The translations under genes were made by a program, and so were the position numbers. From Afipia sp. (GTDB lineage Bacteria > Pseudomonadota > Alphaproteobacteria > Rhizobiales > Xanthobacteraceae), in contig JAFKEQ010000004.1 of assembly GCA_017308575.1 (NCBI GenBank), positions 1-64,000 on the forward strand: DNA of 64,000 nt, in the 5' to 3' direction. The notes beneath the pieces are model-generated. The model made no database searches and was not told where the DNA came from. It saw only the letters and a list, made by a program, of their open reading frames with translations. Within the stretch, counting starts at the first letter, position 1; each line of letters starts with the position of its first letter. This document shows positions 37,803-47,605 of this stretch, one piece after another.

Positions 37803-38729
37803 ATGTTGCCTATCGTTGCGGCGATCGTGCCGACCTTTCTCCTGATCGTGGCCGGGTTCGTGCTTCGCCGCCTTCTTGTGAAGGAAGAAGCACACTGGCT
37901 CGGCACCGAGCAGCTTGTTTATTATGTGCTGTTCCCCGCACTGTTGTTCCGCACCCTGAGCCGCGCGAAACTGGCGGACGTCCCGCTGTTCGGCGTCGGC
38001 GGCGCACTCCTGATCGCTGTGCTGCTGATGGCGGCGCTGTGTCTCGCGCTACGGCCGGTGCTGATGCGGCGGCTCAATCTCAGCGGCCCCTCGTTCACAT
38101 CGGTGTTTCAGTGCGCGTGCCGCTGGCAGACCTATGTCGCGCTGGCTGTGGCTGGCAGCCTGTACGGCGACATCGGCCTCACCCTCGCTTCGGTGGCGAT
38201 GGTGGCGATGATTCCTGTCCTGAATATCATGGCGGTCTGGGTGCTGGCGCACTACGCCTCGCCGACGCGCCTGTCGTGGCCTCGCATTCTGCTGACCATC
38301 GCGCAGAATCCTTTCATCTGGGCCTGTGTGATCGGATTGATTGCCAACCTGACGGGATTGGTATTTCCGAAGTGGCTCGATGACTTCATCGACGCGCTGG
38401 GGCGCTCATCGCTCGCGCTGGGCCTTCTGGTCGTCGGTGCGGGGCTTCAACTCAAGGGCGTGCTGCGCCCGGAAGCGCCTGCCATCCTCGCCTGTGCGCT
38501 GAAGCTGCTCGTCATGCCTGCGATGGCGATCTCGCTCGGCCTCGCCTTCGGGCTATCGGGCGCGAACCTCGCCATCGTCGCCTGCTGCTCCTCGGTGCCG
38601 ACCGCCTCCAGCGCCTATGTGCTGGCAAGGCAGATGGGCGGCAACGCACCGCTGGTGGCGGAGATCCTGACACTGCAAACCATTATCGCCGTCATCACGA
38701 TGCCGATCGTCATCGCGCTGGTGGCGTAA
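37803..38729 (+). CDS. AEC (auxin efflux carrier) family transporter
   Basis: The 308-residue protein has about ten membrane helices in two repeats, beginning IVAAIVPTFLLIVAGFVLRR and LVYYVLFPALLFRTLSR, with the characteristic broken helix NPFIWACVIGLIANLTG and the final NAPLVAEILTLQTIIAVITMP. Members export organic acids or related molecules; the substrate here is unknown. It follows ruvX closely and converges on the CPBP protease gene with 2 bp between stops. Confidence 0.88.
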   Translation: MLPIVAAIVPTFLLIVAGFVLRRLLVKEEAHWLGTEQLVYYVLFPALLFRTLSRAKLADVPLFGVGGALLIAVLLMAALCLALRPVLMRRLNLSGPSFTSVFQCACRWQTYVALAVAGSLYGDIGLTLASVAMVAMIPVLNIMAVWVLAHYASPTRLSWPRILLTIAQNPFIWACVIGLIANLTGLVFPKWLDDFIDALGRSSLALGLLVVGAGLQLKGVLRPEAPAILACALKLLVMPAMAISLGLAFGLSGANLAIVACCSSVPTASSAYVLARQMGGNAPLVAEILTLQTIIAVITMPIVIALVA

Positions 38730-38731
38730 CG

Positions 38732-39514
38732 TCAGGAATTGTTCGCCAGCCAGATCGTCTGCACGGTGGCTGCCAGGTTGTTGAGCCCGTGCAGGATCAC
38801 CGTCAGCCAGGTCGAATTGCTGCGATAACGCAGATAACCGAACAGCAGACCAATGGCGAACACCTGACCCAAGAAAAACAGGTTGTACTGCAGATGCATC
38901 GCGGTCCAGACCGCCGATGACAGCAGGATCGCACCGAAAGGCCGGAGGAACGATTCCGACCAGCCGCGATAGAGAAATCCACGCGCGAAGAATTCTTCCG
39001 TGACCGGCGCGGCCACGCAGAAAGCCAGCACCAGAAGCCACAGCGCGCCGTCATCCCGCGCGGTCTTGAGCACGTCCACCATGAAACCGGGCGACGACTC
39101 CCGGCCCGCCAGATGCGACACCACTTCGCAACCGACCATCAGCAGGACGAGACAACCAATGCCCGTCACCAGCATCCGCCATGTCGGCCAATGCAGCGCG
39201 AGATAATCGACAAAGGAGATTCGCGACCATCGGATCGCCACCCACAGTGCAGCCAGAATGGCAGGCAATCCCATGATGACGGACAGCGAGATGATGCGCC
39301 CGTTCGATGACAGGGCAATCAGCGTCTTGCCATCCATCTCGCCGCCGCTGGTCCAGAGAAACCATGCAACGACGGCCACCTGCCCGACAAACATCGCGCC
39401 GAACAGGACAAGGCCCCAGAGGCTGGTACCGATGAATTTCCAGACCCGCGGCTCGCGGCTTTTGCCGGGCGGCGCGACCTGCACGGCGTCCGCGGAATTT
39501 TCAGCAACGGTCAT
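38732..39514 (-). CDS. CPBP-family intramembrane metalloprotease
   Basis: This 260-residue multi-pass protein has the CPBP (Abi/Rce1-like) motifs: EEFFARGFLYRG (Glu-Glu-X3-Arg), the second motif WTAMHLQYNLFF with its His, and ILHGLNNLAA with the third conserved His and Asn. In bacteria these proteases act on prenylated-like or small peptide substrates, or in immunity to bacteriocins; the role here is unknown. It follows the acyl-CoA dehydrogenase gene on the same strand. Confidence 0.88.
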   Translation of the reverse strand: MTVAENSADAVQVAPPGKSREPRVWKFIGTSLWGLVLFGAMFVGQVAVVAWFLWTSGGEMDGKTLIALSSNGRIISLSVIMGLPAILAALWVAIRWSRISFVDYLALHWPTWRMLVTGIGCLVLLMVGCEVVSHLAGRESSPGFMVDVLKTARDDGALWLLVLAFCVAAPVTEEFFARGFLYRGWSESFLRPFGAILLSSAVWTAMHLQYNLFFLGQVFAIGLLFGYLRYRSNSTWLTVILHGLNNLAATVQTIWLANNS

Positions 39515-39537
39515 CTCTCACTCCAGGAAATCGGCAG

Positions 39538-41187
39538 TTACGCCGGCAAGGCACGATCGAGCAGACCGCGAATATTGCTATCGGCAAGATCCACCGCACC
39601 ATAGAGATTGCCATGATCGGCGGCGAGTCGCGTCGCCGCGAACAGTTCGGCATGCTTCGGCGACACCTCATTGAGCGAGGCAGCGGCGGCGACCAATGCC
39701 AGCTTTTCGACGGCCAATCGCGCGACACGCTCGGCGTCCGCTTGCCGGAACGCCTTCGCGATAAATCCGACCGCTTCGACCACACCGGGCAGGCCTTTGG
39801 TCTGATCGACGAGACCACGCAGCACATCCGCCGCCGCGTCGGCTTCACGCGACAGCGCACGCAGCACGTCGAGGCACATCACATTGCCGGAGCCTTCCCA
39901 GATCGCATTGACCGGCGACTCGCGGTAGTGCCGCGCGAGGATGCCTTCCTCGACGTAACCGTTGCCGCCAAGGCATTCCATCGCCTCATAGAGGAATCCC
40001 GGCGCGCTCTTGCAGGTCCAGTATTTCACCACCGGCGTCAGCAGCCGCATGTAGGTCGCTTCCGCCTTGTCATGCGGCGCGCGGTCGAACGACCGGCATA
40101 GCCGCATCACCAGAGCGGTGGAGGCTTCGACATGCAGCGCCATGTCGGACAGCACGCTTTTCATCAGCGGCTGATCGGCCAGATGTTTCTGGAACACGCT
40201 ACGGTGGCGCGTGTGATGCAGCGCATGCGCGAGGCCGGAGCGCACCAGTCCGGCGGAGGCCAGCGCGCAGTCCTGCCGGGTCAGCGAGACCATCTGGATG
40301 ATCGTTGGAACGCCGCGCCCCTCCTCGCCGAGCCGCAGCGCATACGCGTTTTCAAACAGCACTTCGGACGACGCGTTGGAACGGTTGCCGAGCTTGTCCT
40401 TCAGCCGCTGGAAATGAAGACCGTTGACAGAGCCGTCCGGCTGGAAGCGCGGCATGAAGAAACAGGTGAGCCCGCCCTCCGCCTGCGCCAGCACCAGGAA
40501 GGCATCGCACATCGGCGCCGACATGAACCACTTGTGCCCGGTGATGCGGTAGACATCGCCGTCGCGCACAGCGCGGGTGATGTTGGCGCGCACATCGGTG
40601 CCACCCTGCTTCTCGGTCATCCCCATGCCCATGGTCATGCCGCGCTTGGTCCACCACGGTGCAAATGTGGGATCGTAGGCGCGCGTGCCGAGCACCGGCA
40701 TAACCTTGGCGCGCAAGGCCGGATCGACCGATAGCGCACCGACCGCCGCGCGCGTCATGGTGATCGGGCACAGATGACCAGTCTCGACCTGAGCGGCGAT
40801 AAAGAACTTCGCGCCGCGGATCACTTCGGATGCGCCGCCCGCCGCCTCGCCCTTGTCGTTCCATGTTGCGTTGTGAACGCCGGCATGGGCGCTGTGCGCC
40901 ATCAGTTCGTGATAGGCCGGATGGAATTCCACCACGTCGCGGCGATAGCCGCGCGCATCATAGGTTTTCAGTTTCGGCGTGTTCTCATTGGCGAGACGTC
41001 CGCGCTCCGCCATCGCCGCCGAGCCCCAGTGCCTGCCGAACTCCGCCAGTTCATTCTGCGCGCCGCCTCCACCATTCGCGGCGACCGCTTCCATCAGCGG
41101 CCGATCGAGACTGAACAGGTCGATATCCTCGAACGGCGGCGACTGATTGAAGACGTCCGTGGTGGCGGACAGGACCGATTGCGTCAT
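39538..41187 (-). CDS. AidB-like acyl-CoA dehydrogenase
   Basis: The 549-residue flavoprotein belongs to the AidB branch rather than classical short-chain dehydrogenases. It has GMTEKQGGTDVRANITRA, the FAD-binding ITGHKWFMSAPMCDAFLVLA, LKDKLGNRSNASSEVLFENA, and EGSGNVMCLDVLRALSREA near the end, as in E. coli AidB, which protects DNA against alkylation. Actual substrate and whether it has protective activity are unknown. The start at 41187 (MTQSVLSATTDVF) is chosen, with GGGAGAAAC-like sequence before it. Confidence 0.88.
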   Translation of the reverse strand: MTQSVLSATTDVFNQSPPFEDIDLFSLDRPLMEAVAANGGGGAQNELAEFGRHWGSAAMAERGRLANENTPKLKTYDARGYRRDVVEFHPAYHELMAHSAHAGVHNATWNDKGEAAGGASEVIRGAKFFIAAQVETGHLCPITMTRAAVGALSVDPALRAKVMPVLGTRAYDPTFAPWWTKRGMTMGMGMTEKQGGTDVRANITRAVRDGDVYRITGHKWFMSAPMCDAFLVLAQAEGGLTCFFMPRFQPDGSVNGLHFQRLKDKLGNRSNASSEVLFENAYALRLGEEGRGVPTIIQMVSLTRQDCALASAGLVRSGLAHALHHTRHRSVFQKHLADQPLMKSVLSDMALHVEASTALVMRLCRSFDRAPHDKAEATYMRLLTPVVKYWTCKSAPGFLYEAMECLGGNGYVEEGILARHYRESPVNAIWEGSGNVMCLDVLRALSREADAAADVLRGLVDQTKGLPGVVEAVGFIAKAFRQADAERVARLAVEKLALVAAAASLNEVSPKHAELFAATRLAADHGNLYGAVDLADSNIRGLLDRALPA

Positions 41188-41263
41188 CTGTTTCTCCCGG
41201 AACTGGGACAACAGACTATACTGCAACTTCGAACATTTCACGCCTGCAGCGTCTTGAAGTGAC

Positions 41264-41539
41264 CTAGCGCGCCGAGGGTTCATTTCCGTTTGCGGAATCC
41301 GGCCCTTTTTCCCGCGCTCCCGGCAGATCGTCGTATCCGTGACGGCTGCTGTAGAAGGTCAAGGCCATCAGACCCACCCCAAAAAGAAGCGAGAAGAAAA
41401 CACCCAGCCCCAGGGCAATGAACCCGTGGATGGACATCTGCACGTCGGCGTGCGCGGTCCATCCCTGCCAAGCCCACCAGATCACGGCGACAAGGATCGC
41501 CATCAGAAACGCGATGATTGATATATTGCCTCTGCTCAT
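41264..41539 (-). CDS. Small two-helix membrane protein
   Basis: The 91-residue product has two predicted membrane helices, IIAFLMAILVAVIWWAWQGW and FIALGLGVFFSLLFGVGLMALTF (residues about 6-25 and 38-60), and a charged cytoplasmic tail. GGGAGC precedes the ATG at 41539 by about 8 nt. It lies upstream of the acyl-CoA dehydrogenase on the same strand. No named family is recognised, though similar small membrane proteins are common in the group. Confidence 0.75.
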   Translation of the reverse strand: MSRGNISIIAFLMAILVAVIWWAWQGWTAHADVQMSIHGFIALGLGVFFSLLFGVGLMALTFYSSRHGYDDLPGAREKGPDSANGNEPSAR

Positions 41540-41632
41540 GACGAGGCTCCCTGCAATCAGCACACTTTGTCGTGTACCGCATTACAGAGCTAGTCCGAAA
41601 CGCCCGAAATTCAAGCCGGATGCGACGCTACG

Positions 41633-42400
41633 CTAAGGTTTCGCGATCGGAAAATCATAAGCGGTGTTTCCTGGTCCGGGCAGCGAGAAATGCCACCATT
41701 CCAGCCGAAAGTTGACGAAGCCTTGCTTCGCCATCGCGGAAACCAGCGTATCGCGCCATTTGCGCTGGTCGGCCGTGATTGCTCTGGAGCCGGTGTGCGC
41801 TTTCTCGTCGGAACAGTCGTAGCCGGCCCCCATATCGACGCTGCTGTCCGGCGCGCGGAGAGTTTGCGGCCCCGTGCAGTCGGCATAGTCGGCCGCCGGA
41901 TCGAACGGTCGCACCTGACGCAGCGGCAGTTGCACGATGGTCAGATCGACCGCCTTGCCGGTGGAATGTCCGGAGCGCCGCGCGATATAGCCGAGCCGAA
42001 ACAGATCGGCCTTGCTCATCTTCGGATTGTAGCGGTGCTGCGCGGCGGTCTCGTGGCCGTCCTGCGCCCAGACATACATGTCATCCACCGCCCGCTGCGG
42101 GCGGTAGCAATCGTACATCTTCAGGGACAGACCCCGCGGCCGCAGGTCCTGCTGCACACGCCGGAGCGCCGCACCGACGGAGCGGGTGACGATGCATTCG
42201 CCGGCCTCGTAGCCATTCAGCACACGACCGACGAAATTGTTCGCCGTGGCATAGCGCATATCCTGCAAAATGGAGGGATCGACGTCGCGCAGGTAGACGA
42301 AGTCCGCTGGCAACGGCGAGGCCGCAAGCCCGCCGCGAGCAAAGGCCAGAATTCCCGCCAAAACCGCCAGACAGCGAATTGTTCCACGCCGCATTCCCAT
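41633..42400 (-). CDS. D-alanyl-D-alanine dipeptidase (VanX/DdpX-like, M15D)
   Basis: This zinc peptidase splits D-Ala-D-Ala, recycling or removing peptidoglycan dipeptide. The 255-residue product begins with a signal peptide ending near ARGGLAA, so it is periplasmic. It has [35 protein letters not shown], the Zn motif [12 protein letters not shown] (His and Asp), and LEWWHFSL (catalytic Glu and Zn His). The ATG at 42400 has GGGGAGGG about 8 nt upstream. In a non-glycopeptide context it is probably housekeeping. It is divergent from pyrB. Confidence 0.88.
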   Translation of the reverse strand: MGMRRGTIRCLAVLAGILAFARGGLAASPLPADFVYLRDVDPSILQDMRYATANNFVGRVLNGYEAGECIVTRSVGAALRRVQQDLRPRGLSLKMYDCYRPQRAVDDMYVWAQDGHETAAQHRYNPKMSKADLFRLGYIARRSGHSTGKAVDLTIVQLPLRQVRPFDPAADYADCTGPQTLRAPDSSVDMGAGYDCSDEKAHTGSRAITADQRKWRDTLVSAMAKQGFVNFRLEWWHFSLPGPGNTAYDFPIAKP

Positions 42401-42495
42401 CCATTTACCCTCCCCGGACTTCAACGGGGGAAAACTCCCTCCGGCCGGAATCCGGCTTGCCCCTCCACCTAAGTCTGCCTATAGCTCTTGCTTTA

Positions 42496-43449
42496 ATGAC
42501 AACAGCATCGAAATCGAGTTTTGTCCTCGGACACCGGCATTTGCTGGGCATCGAGGGCCTTTCCGTGGCCGACATCACCGGCCTTTTGGATCTCGCCGAA
42601 GAATTCGTCGAACTGAACCGGCAGGTGGACAAAAAGCGCAGCAACCTGCGCGGCCGCACGCAGGTGAACCTGTTCTTCGAAGCCTCCACCCGCACCCAAT
42701 CCTCGTTCGAAATCGCCGGAAAGCGGCTCGGCGCCGACGTCATGAACATGTCGGTCGCCTCCTCCTCGATCCGCAAGGGCGAGACACTGATGGACACGGC
42801 GGTGACGCTGAACGCCATGCATCCGGACATTCTGGTGGTCCGGCATCATGCATCCGGCGCAGTGGAACTGCTGGCGCAGAAAGTCGACGGCTCGGTCATC
42901 AATGCCGGGGACGGCGCGCACGAGCATCCGACGCAGGCGCTGCTCGACGCGCTCACCATCCGCCGCAACAAGGGCCGGCTCGAAGGCCTGCTTGTCGCGA
43001 TCTGCGGCGACGTGCTGCATTCGCGCGTGGCACGCTCCAATATCATTCTGCTCAATGCGATGGGTGCGCGCGTCCGCGTGGTCGCGCCCTCCACCCTGCT
43101 GCCGCCGGGTATCGAGCGTCTCGGCGTCGAGATCGCCCGCGACATGCGCGAAGGCCTCGATGGCGCGGACATCGTGATGATGCTGCGCCTGCAGCGCGAG
43201 CGCATGAACGGCTCGTTCGTGCCCTCAAGCTCGGAATACTTTCATTATTATGGCCTCGACCAGAAGAAGCTCGGCTACGCCAAGCCCGACGCTTTAGTCA
43301 TGCATCCGGGGCCGATGAATCGCGGGGTCGAAATCGACTCCATCGTGGCGGACGGCGCGCAGTCGCTGATCCGCGAACAGGTCGAAATGGGTGTGGCGGT
43401 GCGCATGGCGGTGCTGGAAGCGCTGGCAAGGAATTTGCCGAATGCGTGA
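42496..43449 (+). CDS. pyrB: Aspartate carbamoyltransferase catalytic subunit
   Basis: PyrB joins carbamoyl phosphate to aspartate in the pyrimidine pathway. The 317-residue protein has the carbamoyl-phosphate motif [20 protein letters not shown], the loop Lys in [28 protein letters not shown], and [13 protein letters not shown] in the aspartate domain. The ATG at 42496 fits family length; the earlier frame overlaps the dipeptidase gene. A palindromic repeat separates it from the dihydroorotase homologue. No pyrI regulatory subunit is present. Confidence 0.96.
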   Translation: MTTASKSSFVLGHRHLLGIEGLSVADITGLLDLAEEFVELNRQVDKKRSNLRGRTQVNLFFEASTRTQSSFEIAGKRLGADVMNMSVASSSIRKGETLMDTAVTLNAMHPDILVVRHHASGAVELLAQKVDGSVINAGDGAHEHPTQALLDALTIRRNKGRLEGLLVAICGDVLHSRVARSNIILLNAMGARVRVVAPSTLLPPGIERLGVEIARDMREGLDGADIVMMLRLQRERMNGSFVPSSSEYFHYYGLDQKKLGYAKPDALVMHPGPMNRGVEIDSIVADGAQSLIREQVEMGVAVRMAVLEALARNLPNA

Positions 43450-43476
43450 GATGGTACAGCAGACAAACGATAACTT

Positions 43477-43558
43477 CGTCATTGCGAGCGAAGCGAAGCA
43501 ATCCATTCTTGGTCCAAGAAAGCTGGATTGCTTCGTCGCTGCGCTCCTCGCAATGACG
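43477..43558. repeat. Palindromic repeat, copy B (CGTCATTGCGAGCGAAGC family)
   Basis: Left arm 43477-43505 is identical to that at 20842-20870; the right arm TGGATTGCTTCGTCGC...CTCGCAATGACG (43524-43558) is mirrored. It fills most of the 138-bp pyrB to pyrC-like gap and could fold in their shared transcript. Confidence 0.8.
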
Positions 43559-43587
43559 GGCCGGGATGACAGCGGCGGAGCACTGAC

Positions 43588-44889
43588 ATGCTGAGTGATC
43601 GTCGCCCCATCCTTCTCGCCAACGCCCGGCTGATCGACCCGTCCCGCGATCTCGACGAGACCGGCGACGTGCTGATCGTCGACGGCCTCATCCGCGATGC
43701 GCGGCGCGGCATCGGCGCGGCCGGTGTTCCGGCAGGCACAGACATTATTAATTGCGCGGGCAAGGTGGTCGCCCCCGGCCTGATCGACATGCGAGCCTTC
43801 GTCGGCGAACCCGGCGCGGGCCATCGCGAGACATTCGCCTCGGCCAGCCTTGCCGCGGCGGCGGGCGGCATCACGACCATCATCTGCCAGCCCGACACCA
43901 AGCCGGTCATCGATAACTCCGCGACGGTGGATTTCATCCTGCGCCGCGCGCGCGACACAGCGATCGTCAATATCCATCCCATGGCCGCCCTCACCAAGGA
44001 CATGATGGGCGGCGAGATGACCGAGATCGGCCTGCTCAAGGCCGCCGGCGCCGTCGCATTCACAGACGGCGACCGCAGCGTGATGAACGCGCAGGTGATG
44101 CGCCGCGCCCTGACCTACGCCCGCGACTTCGACGCGCTGATCGTCCATCACACCGAGGACCCCAACCTCGTCGGCGAAGGCGTCATGAACGAGGGCGAGT
44201 TCGCCACGCGGATCGGCCTGATGGGCGTTCCGAATGCGTCCGAGGCCGTCGTGCTGGAACGCGACATGCGCCTCGTCGCGCTGACCGGCGGCCGCTATCA
44301 CGCTGCGTCACTGAGTTGCATCGACTCCCTCGACATTCTCAAGCGCGCGAAAGACGCGGGCCTCAATGTCAGCGCCTCGGCGTCGATCAATCATCTGACG
44401 CTGAACGAGAACGACATCGGCCCCTATCGCACCTTCCTCAAGCTGTCGCCACCGTTGCGCACCGAGGACGACCGCCTCGCGCTGGTGGCGGCCGTGGCTT
44501 CAGGGCTGATCGACGTCATCATGTCGGACCACAACCCGCAGGACGTCGAAGTCAAACGCCTCCCGTTCGCGGAAGCCGCCGCCGGCGCGATCGGCCTTGA
44601 GACCATGCTGTCCGCCGGTCTGCGTCTGGTTCATTCCGGCGAGATCGCGCTCAAGACACTGATCCGCGCCATGTCCACCCGCCCCGCCGAACTGCTTGGT
44701 CTGCCGGGCGGCACGCTGCGGCCGGGATCGCCTGCCGACGTGATCGTGCTTGATCTGGATACGCCCTGGGTGCTCGATCCGGCGGACCTCAAATCAAAGT
44801 GCAAGAACACACCGTTCGACGACGCACGTTTCACGGGCCGCGTCGCGCGGACCATCGTCGGCGGACGCACGGTTTACGAGCATGTCTGA
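43588..44889 (+). CDS. Dihydroorotase homologue lacking metal ligands (pseudo-PyrC, PyrC'/PyrX-like)
   Basis: The 433-residue amidohydrolase-fold protein aligns along its length with type I dihydroorotase, next to pyrB. However the first-strand His-X-His motif is replaced: APGLIDMRAFVGEPG has no histidine where DxHxHxREPG is expected. The later metal His is also altered (YHAASLS where an H-x-x-H-x-S is usual) and the end motif is SDHNPQDVE rather than DHAPH. It is therefore probably inactive, as in the PyrC'-type partners that support aspartate carbamoyltransferase assembly in pseudomonads. An active dihydroorotase must lie elsewhere. Database annotation as pyrC is likely. Confidence 0.85.
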   Translation: MLSDRRPILLANARLIDPSRDLDETGDVLIVDGLIRDARRGIGAAGVPAGTDIINCAGKVVAPGLIDMRAFVGEPGAGHRETFASASLAAAAGGITTIICQPDTKPVIDNSATVDFILRRARDTAIVNIHPMAALTKDMMGGEMTEIGLLKAAGAVAFTDGDRSVMNAQVMRRALTYARDFDALIVHHTEDPNLVGEGVMNEGEFATRIGLMGVPNASEAVVLERDMRLVALTGGRYHAASLSCIDSLDILKRAKDAGLNVSASASINHLTLNENDIGPYRTFLKLSPPLRTEDDRLALVAAVASGLIDVIMSDHNPQDVEVKRLPFAEAAAGAIGLETMLSAGLRLVHSGEIALKTLIRAMSTRPAELLGLPGGTLRPGSPADVIVLDLDTPWVLDPADLKSKCKNTPFDDARFTGRVARTIVGGRTVYEHV

Positions 44890-44943
44890 GCGCTGCGGCC
44901 CAATGTATGCTAGATCGTTCGCTCTGATGACGGGTGACAGATC

Positions 44944-45534
44944 ATGATCGGTATTCTCATTGGCGCTCTGGTATTCGGCTATCTGTGCGGCTCGATCCCG
45001 TTCGGCTTGATCCTGACGAGACTCGCAGGCACCGACGATCTGCGCTCCATCGGTTCCGGCAATATCGGTGCGACCAACGTGCTGCGCACCGGCAAGAAGG
45101 GCCTCGCCGCGGCGACCCTGTTGGGCGACATGCTAAAAGGTACGGTCGCCGTGATCGGGGCCGGATATTTCGGCGGTCCCAACGCGGCCATCGCGGCGGG
45201 CGTCGGCGCATTTGTCGGCCATCTGTTTCCGGTGTGGCTGGGATTCAGGGGCGGCAAAGGCGTCGCGACCTATATCGGCATTCTGCTTGGCCTGTTCTGG
45301 CCGGCCGCACTGGCGTTCTGTGCCATCTGGATCGCAGTCGCGCTGATCTTCCGTTATTCATCGCTTGCGGCGCTGGTCGCCAGCGCGGCCATCCCGCTGT
45401 TGCTACTCTGGTCGCAGCACCAGACGCTGGCTGCGGTCTTTGCCTTGCTCTCCGCTGCGCTCTGGATCATGCATCGCGGCAATATCCAGCGGCTGGTGAG
45501 CGGGACCGAAGGCAAGATCGGCAAGAAAGCTTAA
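44944..45534 (+). CDS. plsY: Glycerol-3-phosphate acyltransferase PlsY
   Basis: PlsY transfers an acyl group from acyl-phosphate to glycerol 3-phosphate, starting phospholipid synthesis in the inner membrane. The 196-residue multi-pass protein carries the three cytoplasmic motifs: [19 protein letters not shown] near residue 38, [15 protein letters not shown] near residue 98, and MHRGNIQRL near the end. It lies between the dihydroorotase homologue and dprA. Confidence 0.96.
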   Translation: MIGILIGALVFGYLCGSIPFGLILTRLAGTDDLRSIGSGNIGATNVLRTGKKGLAAATLLGDMLKGTVAVIGAGYFGGPNAAIAAGVGAFVGHLFPVWLGFRGGKGVATYIGILLGLFWPAALAFCAIWIAVALIFRYSSLAALVASAAIPLLLLWSQHQTLAAVFALLSAALWIMHRGNIQRLVSGTEGKIGKKA

Positions 45535-45604
45535 AGCCGCTCCCGACGCAGCTACCCATTGTTCCCTGCCCTGACTTGCGCGACACTCCGCTTCGGAGGG
45601 TCGC

Positions 45605-46729
45605 GTGGACGTCAAAACTTCAGCCACCGTCAGACTGACCGACGCGCAGCGTATCGACTGGCTGCGGCTGATCCGTTCCGACAATGTCGGCCCGCGCACG
45701 TTTCGTTCCCTCATCAATCATTTCGGCAGCGCGCGCGCCGCACTGGACCGCCTGCCCGACCTGGCGCGGCGGGGCGGCGCATCGAAGCCCGGCCGCATCT
45801 GCACCCAGGACGCCGCCGAGCGCGAGATTGCGCAAGGCGCGCGGATGGGCGTCATACTGCTGGCGCCGGGCGAGTACGGCTATCCGCCGCGTCTCGCGCT
45901 GATCGATGATGCGCCTCCGCTGCTCGCAGTTCGCGGCGTGCTGAACGTGCAGACCCAGCCGATGATTGGCATCGTCGGCTCCCGCAATGCCTCCGGCGCT
46001 GGACTGAAATTCGCGCAAACCATTGCGCAGGATCTCAGCCGCGCGGGCTTTGCGATCGCATCGGGCCTGGCACGCGGCATCGATCAGGCGGCCCACCGCG
46101 TCACGTTGCAGAGCGGCACGGTCGCAGTGCTCGCCGGCGGGCATGACAGGATCTATCCGCCGGAACATGAAGACCTGCTGCTCGACATGATCGAACAAGG
46201 CAGCGGCGCGATTTCCGAAATGCCCCTCGGCCATGCGCCACGCGCGCGCGACTTCCCTCGCCGCAACCGGCTGATCTCGGGCATTTCGCTCGGCGTCGTC
46301 ATCGTCGAAGCGGCGCACCGTTCAGGCTCGCTCATCACGGCGCGCTTCGCCAATGAACAGGGCCGCGAAGTGTTCGCCGTGCCCGGCTCGCCGCTCGATC
46401 CCCGCGCCGCCGGCACCAACGATCTCATCAAGCAGGGCGCGACGCTGGTGACTGAAGCGGCCGACGTGATCAACGCCGTTGCGCCGATCATGGGCCGTCC
46501 TATCGAATTGCCGATCAGCGAGCCTGAAAGACAGCGGCCCGAGAACACCGAGCCTCATGCCGATCAGCGTCTGAGCGTTATAAATCTGCTCGGTCCCTCG
46601 CCCATCGGAATCGACGATCTGATCCGCTTGTCGCAGGTCTCCCCCGCCACCGTGCGCACCGTTCTGTTTGAGCTTGAACTCGCAGGGCGGCTGGAACGGC
46701 ACGGCGGCGGAATGGTGTCGCTTCTTTAG
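45605..46729 (+). CDS. dprA: DNA-processing protein DprA
   Basis: DprA binds incoming single-stranded DNA and loads RecA during transformation. The 374-residue protein has an N-terminal SAM-like region, a Rossmann domain with [49 protein letters not shown] and [21 protein letters not shown], and a C-terminal winged helix of about 65 residues. The start is a GTG; CTTCGGAGGG lies just upstream. It converges with the SDR gene with 2 bp between stops. Confidence 0.94.
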   Translation: MDVKTSATVRLTDAQRIDWLRLIRSDNVGPRTFRSLINHFGSARAALDRLPDLARRGGASKPGRICTQDAAEREIAQGARMGVILLAPGEYGYPPRLALIDDAPPLLAVRGVLNVQTQPMIGIVGSRNASGAGLKFAQTIAQDLSRAGFAIASGLARGIDQAAHRVTLQSGTVAVLAGGHDRIYPPEHEDLLLDMIEQGSGAISEMPLGHAPRARDFPRRNRLISGISLGVVIVEAAHRSGSLITARFANEQGREVFAVPGSPLDPRAAGTNDLIKQGATLVTEAADVINAVAPIMGRPIELPISEPERQRPENTEPHADQRLSVINLLGPSPIGIDDLIRLSQVSPATVRTVLFELELAGRLERHGGGMVSLL

Positions 46730-46731
46730 CC

Positions 46732-47502
46732 TTAACGGTAGATCGGCGCTCCGGCCGGAGCAGCCGTCGATCCACCATCGACGAAGATTTCCTGGCCCTG
46801 CACGTGCGCCGCGTCATCGGATGCAAGGAACAGAACCGTCTTCGCGATGTGATCGACCTCGCCCATGCGCTCGAGCGGAGTCGAGCGCGAAATGCGCGTC
46901 TCGAGCACCTTCTCTGCCTCTGGCGTCGCGATGCCCGGTCCCCAGATTGGCGTACGTGTGCCGCCGGGGGCGACGACGTTGACGCGGATGCCGCGCGGCG
47001 AAAGTTCCGACACCATCACACGCGCCATCGCCCGAACGCCGGCTTTCGTCGCGGCATACGCCGAGTAGCCAGGATTTCCGAGAACCGAAATGACCGAGCC
47101 GTTGAGAATGATCGATCCGTTGTCGTTCATGTGCGGCACCGCCGCCTGCACCGTGAAGAACACACCGGTGAGATTGGTTTTGACGACGCTTTCAAATGCC
47201 GCGAGCGTGGTGCCGCCGACCGGCGTATTTCCGGCAATGCCGGCATTGGCAAACAGAATGTCGATCTTGCCGAATTTTTTCTCAGCCTGGGCGACGGCAT
47301 TTTCAAGCTGCGCAACCTCGGTTGCATCGGTCTTCACGCCTAAGCCATTCGGACCGAGTTCCTTCACCGCCGCGTCCAGCCTCGTTTGATCACGGCCTGT
47401 GATCACGACGCGTGCCCCTTCGGCCACAAAAAGTTTGGCGGTCGCGAAGCCGATACCGCTGTTGCCGCCTGTGATGAATGCGGTCTTACCCTTCAGTCGC
47501 AT
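46732..47502 (-). CDS. SDR-family oxidoreductase
   Basis: The 256-residue classical short-chain dehydrogenase has the cofactor motif TGGNSGIGFATAKLF at residues 11-25, FANAGIAGNTPV, the catalytic Ser in LNGSVISVLGNPGY and the Tyr-X3-Lys in YAATKAG, with PGGTRTPIW. Arg after the second strand (VITGRDQTR) suggests NADPH. The substrate is unknown. It is divergent from an HxlR regulator and carries a large palindrome immediately before its AGGAGAG ribosome site, so its expression is probably controlled by that regulator. Confidence 0.92.
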   Translation of the reverse strand: MRLKGKTAFITGGNSGIGFATAKLFVAEGARVVITGRDQTRLDAAVKELGPNGLGVKTDATEVAQLENAVAQAEKKFGKIDILFANAGIAGNTPVGGTTLAAFESVVKTNLTGVFFTVQAAVPHMNDNGSIILNGSVISVLGNPGYSAYAATKAGVRAMARVMVSELSPRGIRVNVVAPGGTRTPIWGPGIATPEAEKVLETRISRSTPLERMGEVDHIAKTVLFLASDDAAHVQGQEIFVDGGSTAAPAGAPIYR

Positions 47503-47513
47503 GGAACTCTCCT

Positions 47514-47548
47514 GTCCAATATGGTTTAATAATGAAACTATATTGGAC
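47514..47548. promoter_or_regulatory. 35-bp palindromic operator 1 (SDR side)
   Basis: The arms GTCCAATAT-GGTTT and AAACT-ATATTGGAC are complementary around AATAATG, with 15 of 17 positions paired. The element starts 12 bp upstream of the SDR ATG, directly before its ribosome site, and its right arm supplies the -35 box (TTGGAC) of the hxlR promoter. It shares an 18/21 match with operator 2. Confidence 0.75.
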
Positions 47549-47572
47549 AGCTAATAAGAATGGTTTTATAAT
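47543..47572 (+). promoter_or_regulatory. Promoter of the hxlR-type gene
   Basis: TTGGAC (47543-47548) and a perfect consensus -10 TATAAT (47567-47572) are 18 bp apart, upstream of the regulator start at 47606. The -10 lies in the middle of operator 2, so a bound regulator would block it. Confidence 0.7.
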
Positions 47573-47580
47573 GCAACCAT
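47560..47580. promoter_or_regulatory. 21-bp palindromic operator 2 (regulator side)
   Basis: ATGGTT-TTATAATGC-AACCAT is a dyad whose sequence matches the core of operator 1 (47521-47541) at 18 of 21 bases. The two centres are 39 bp apart. Confidence 0.7.
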
Positions 47581-47605
47581 AATCTCGTGATCGGGAGGAG
47601 TGCTG

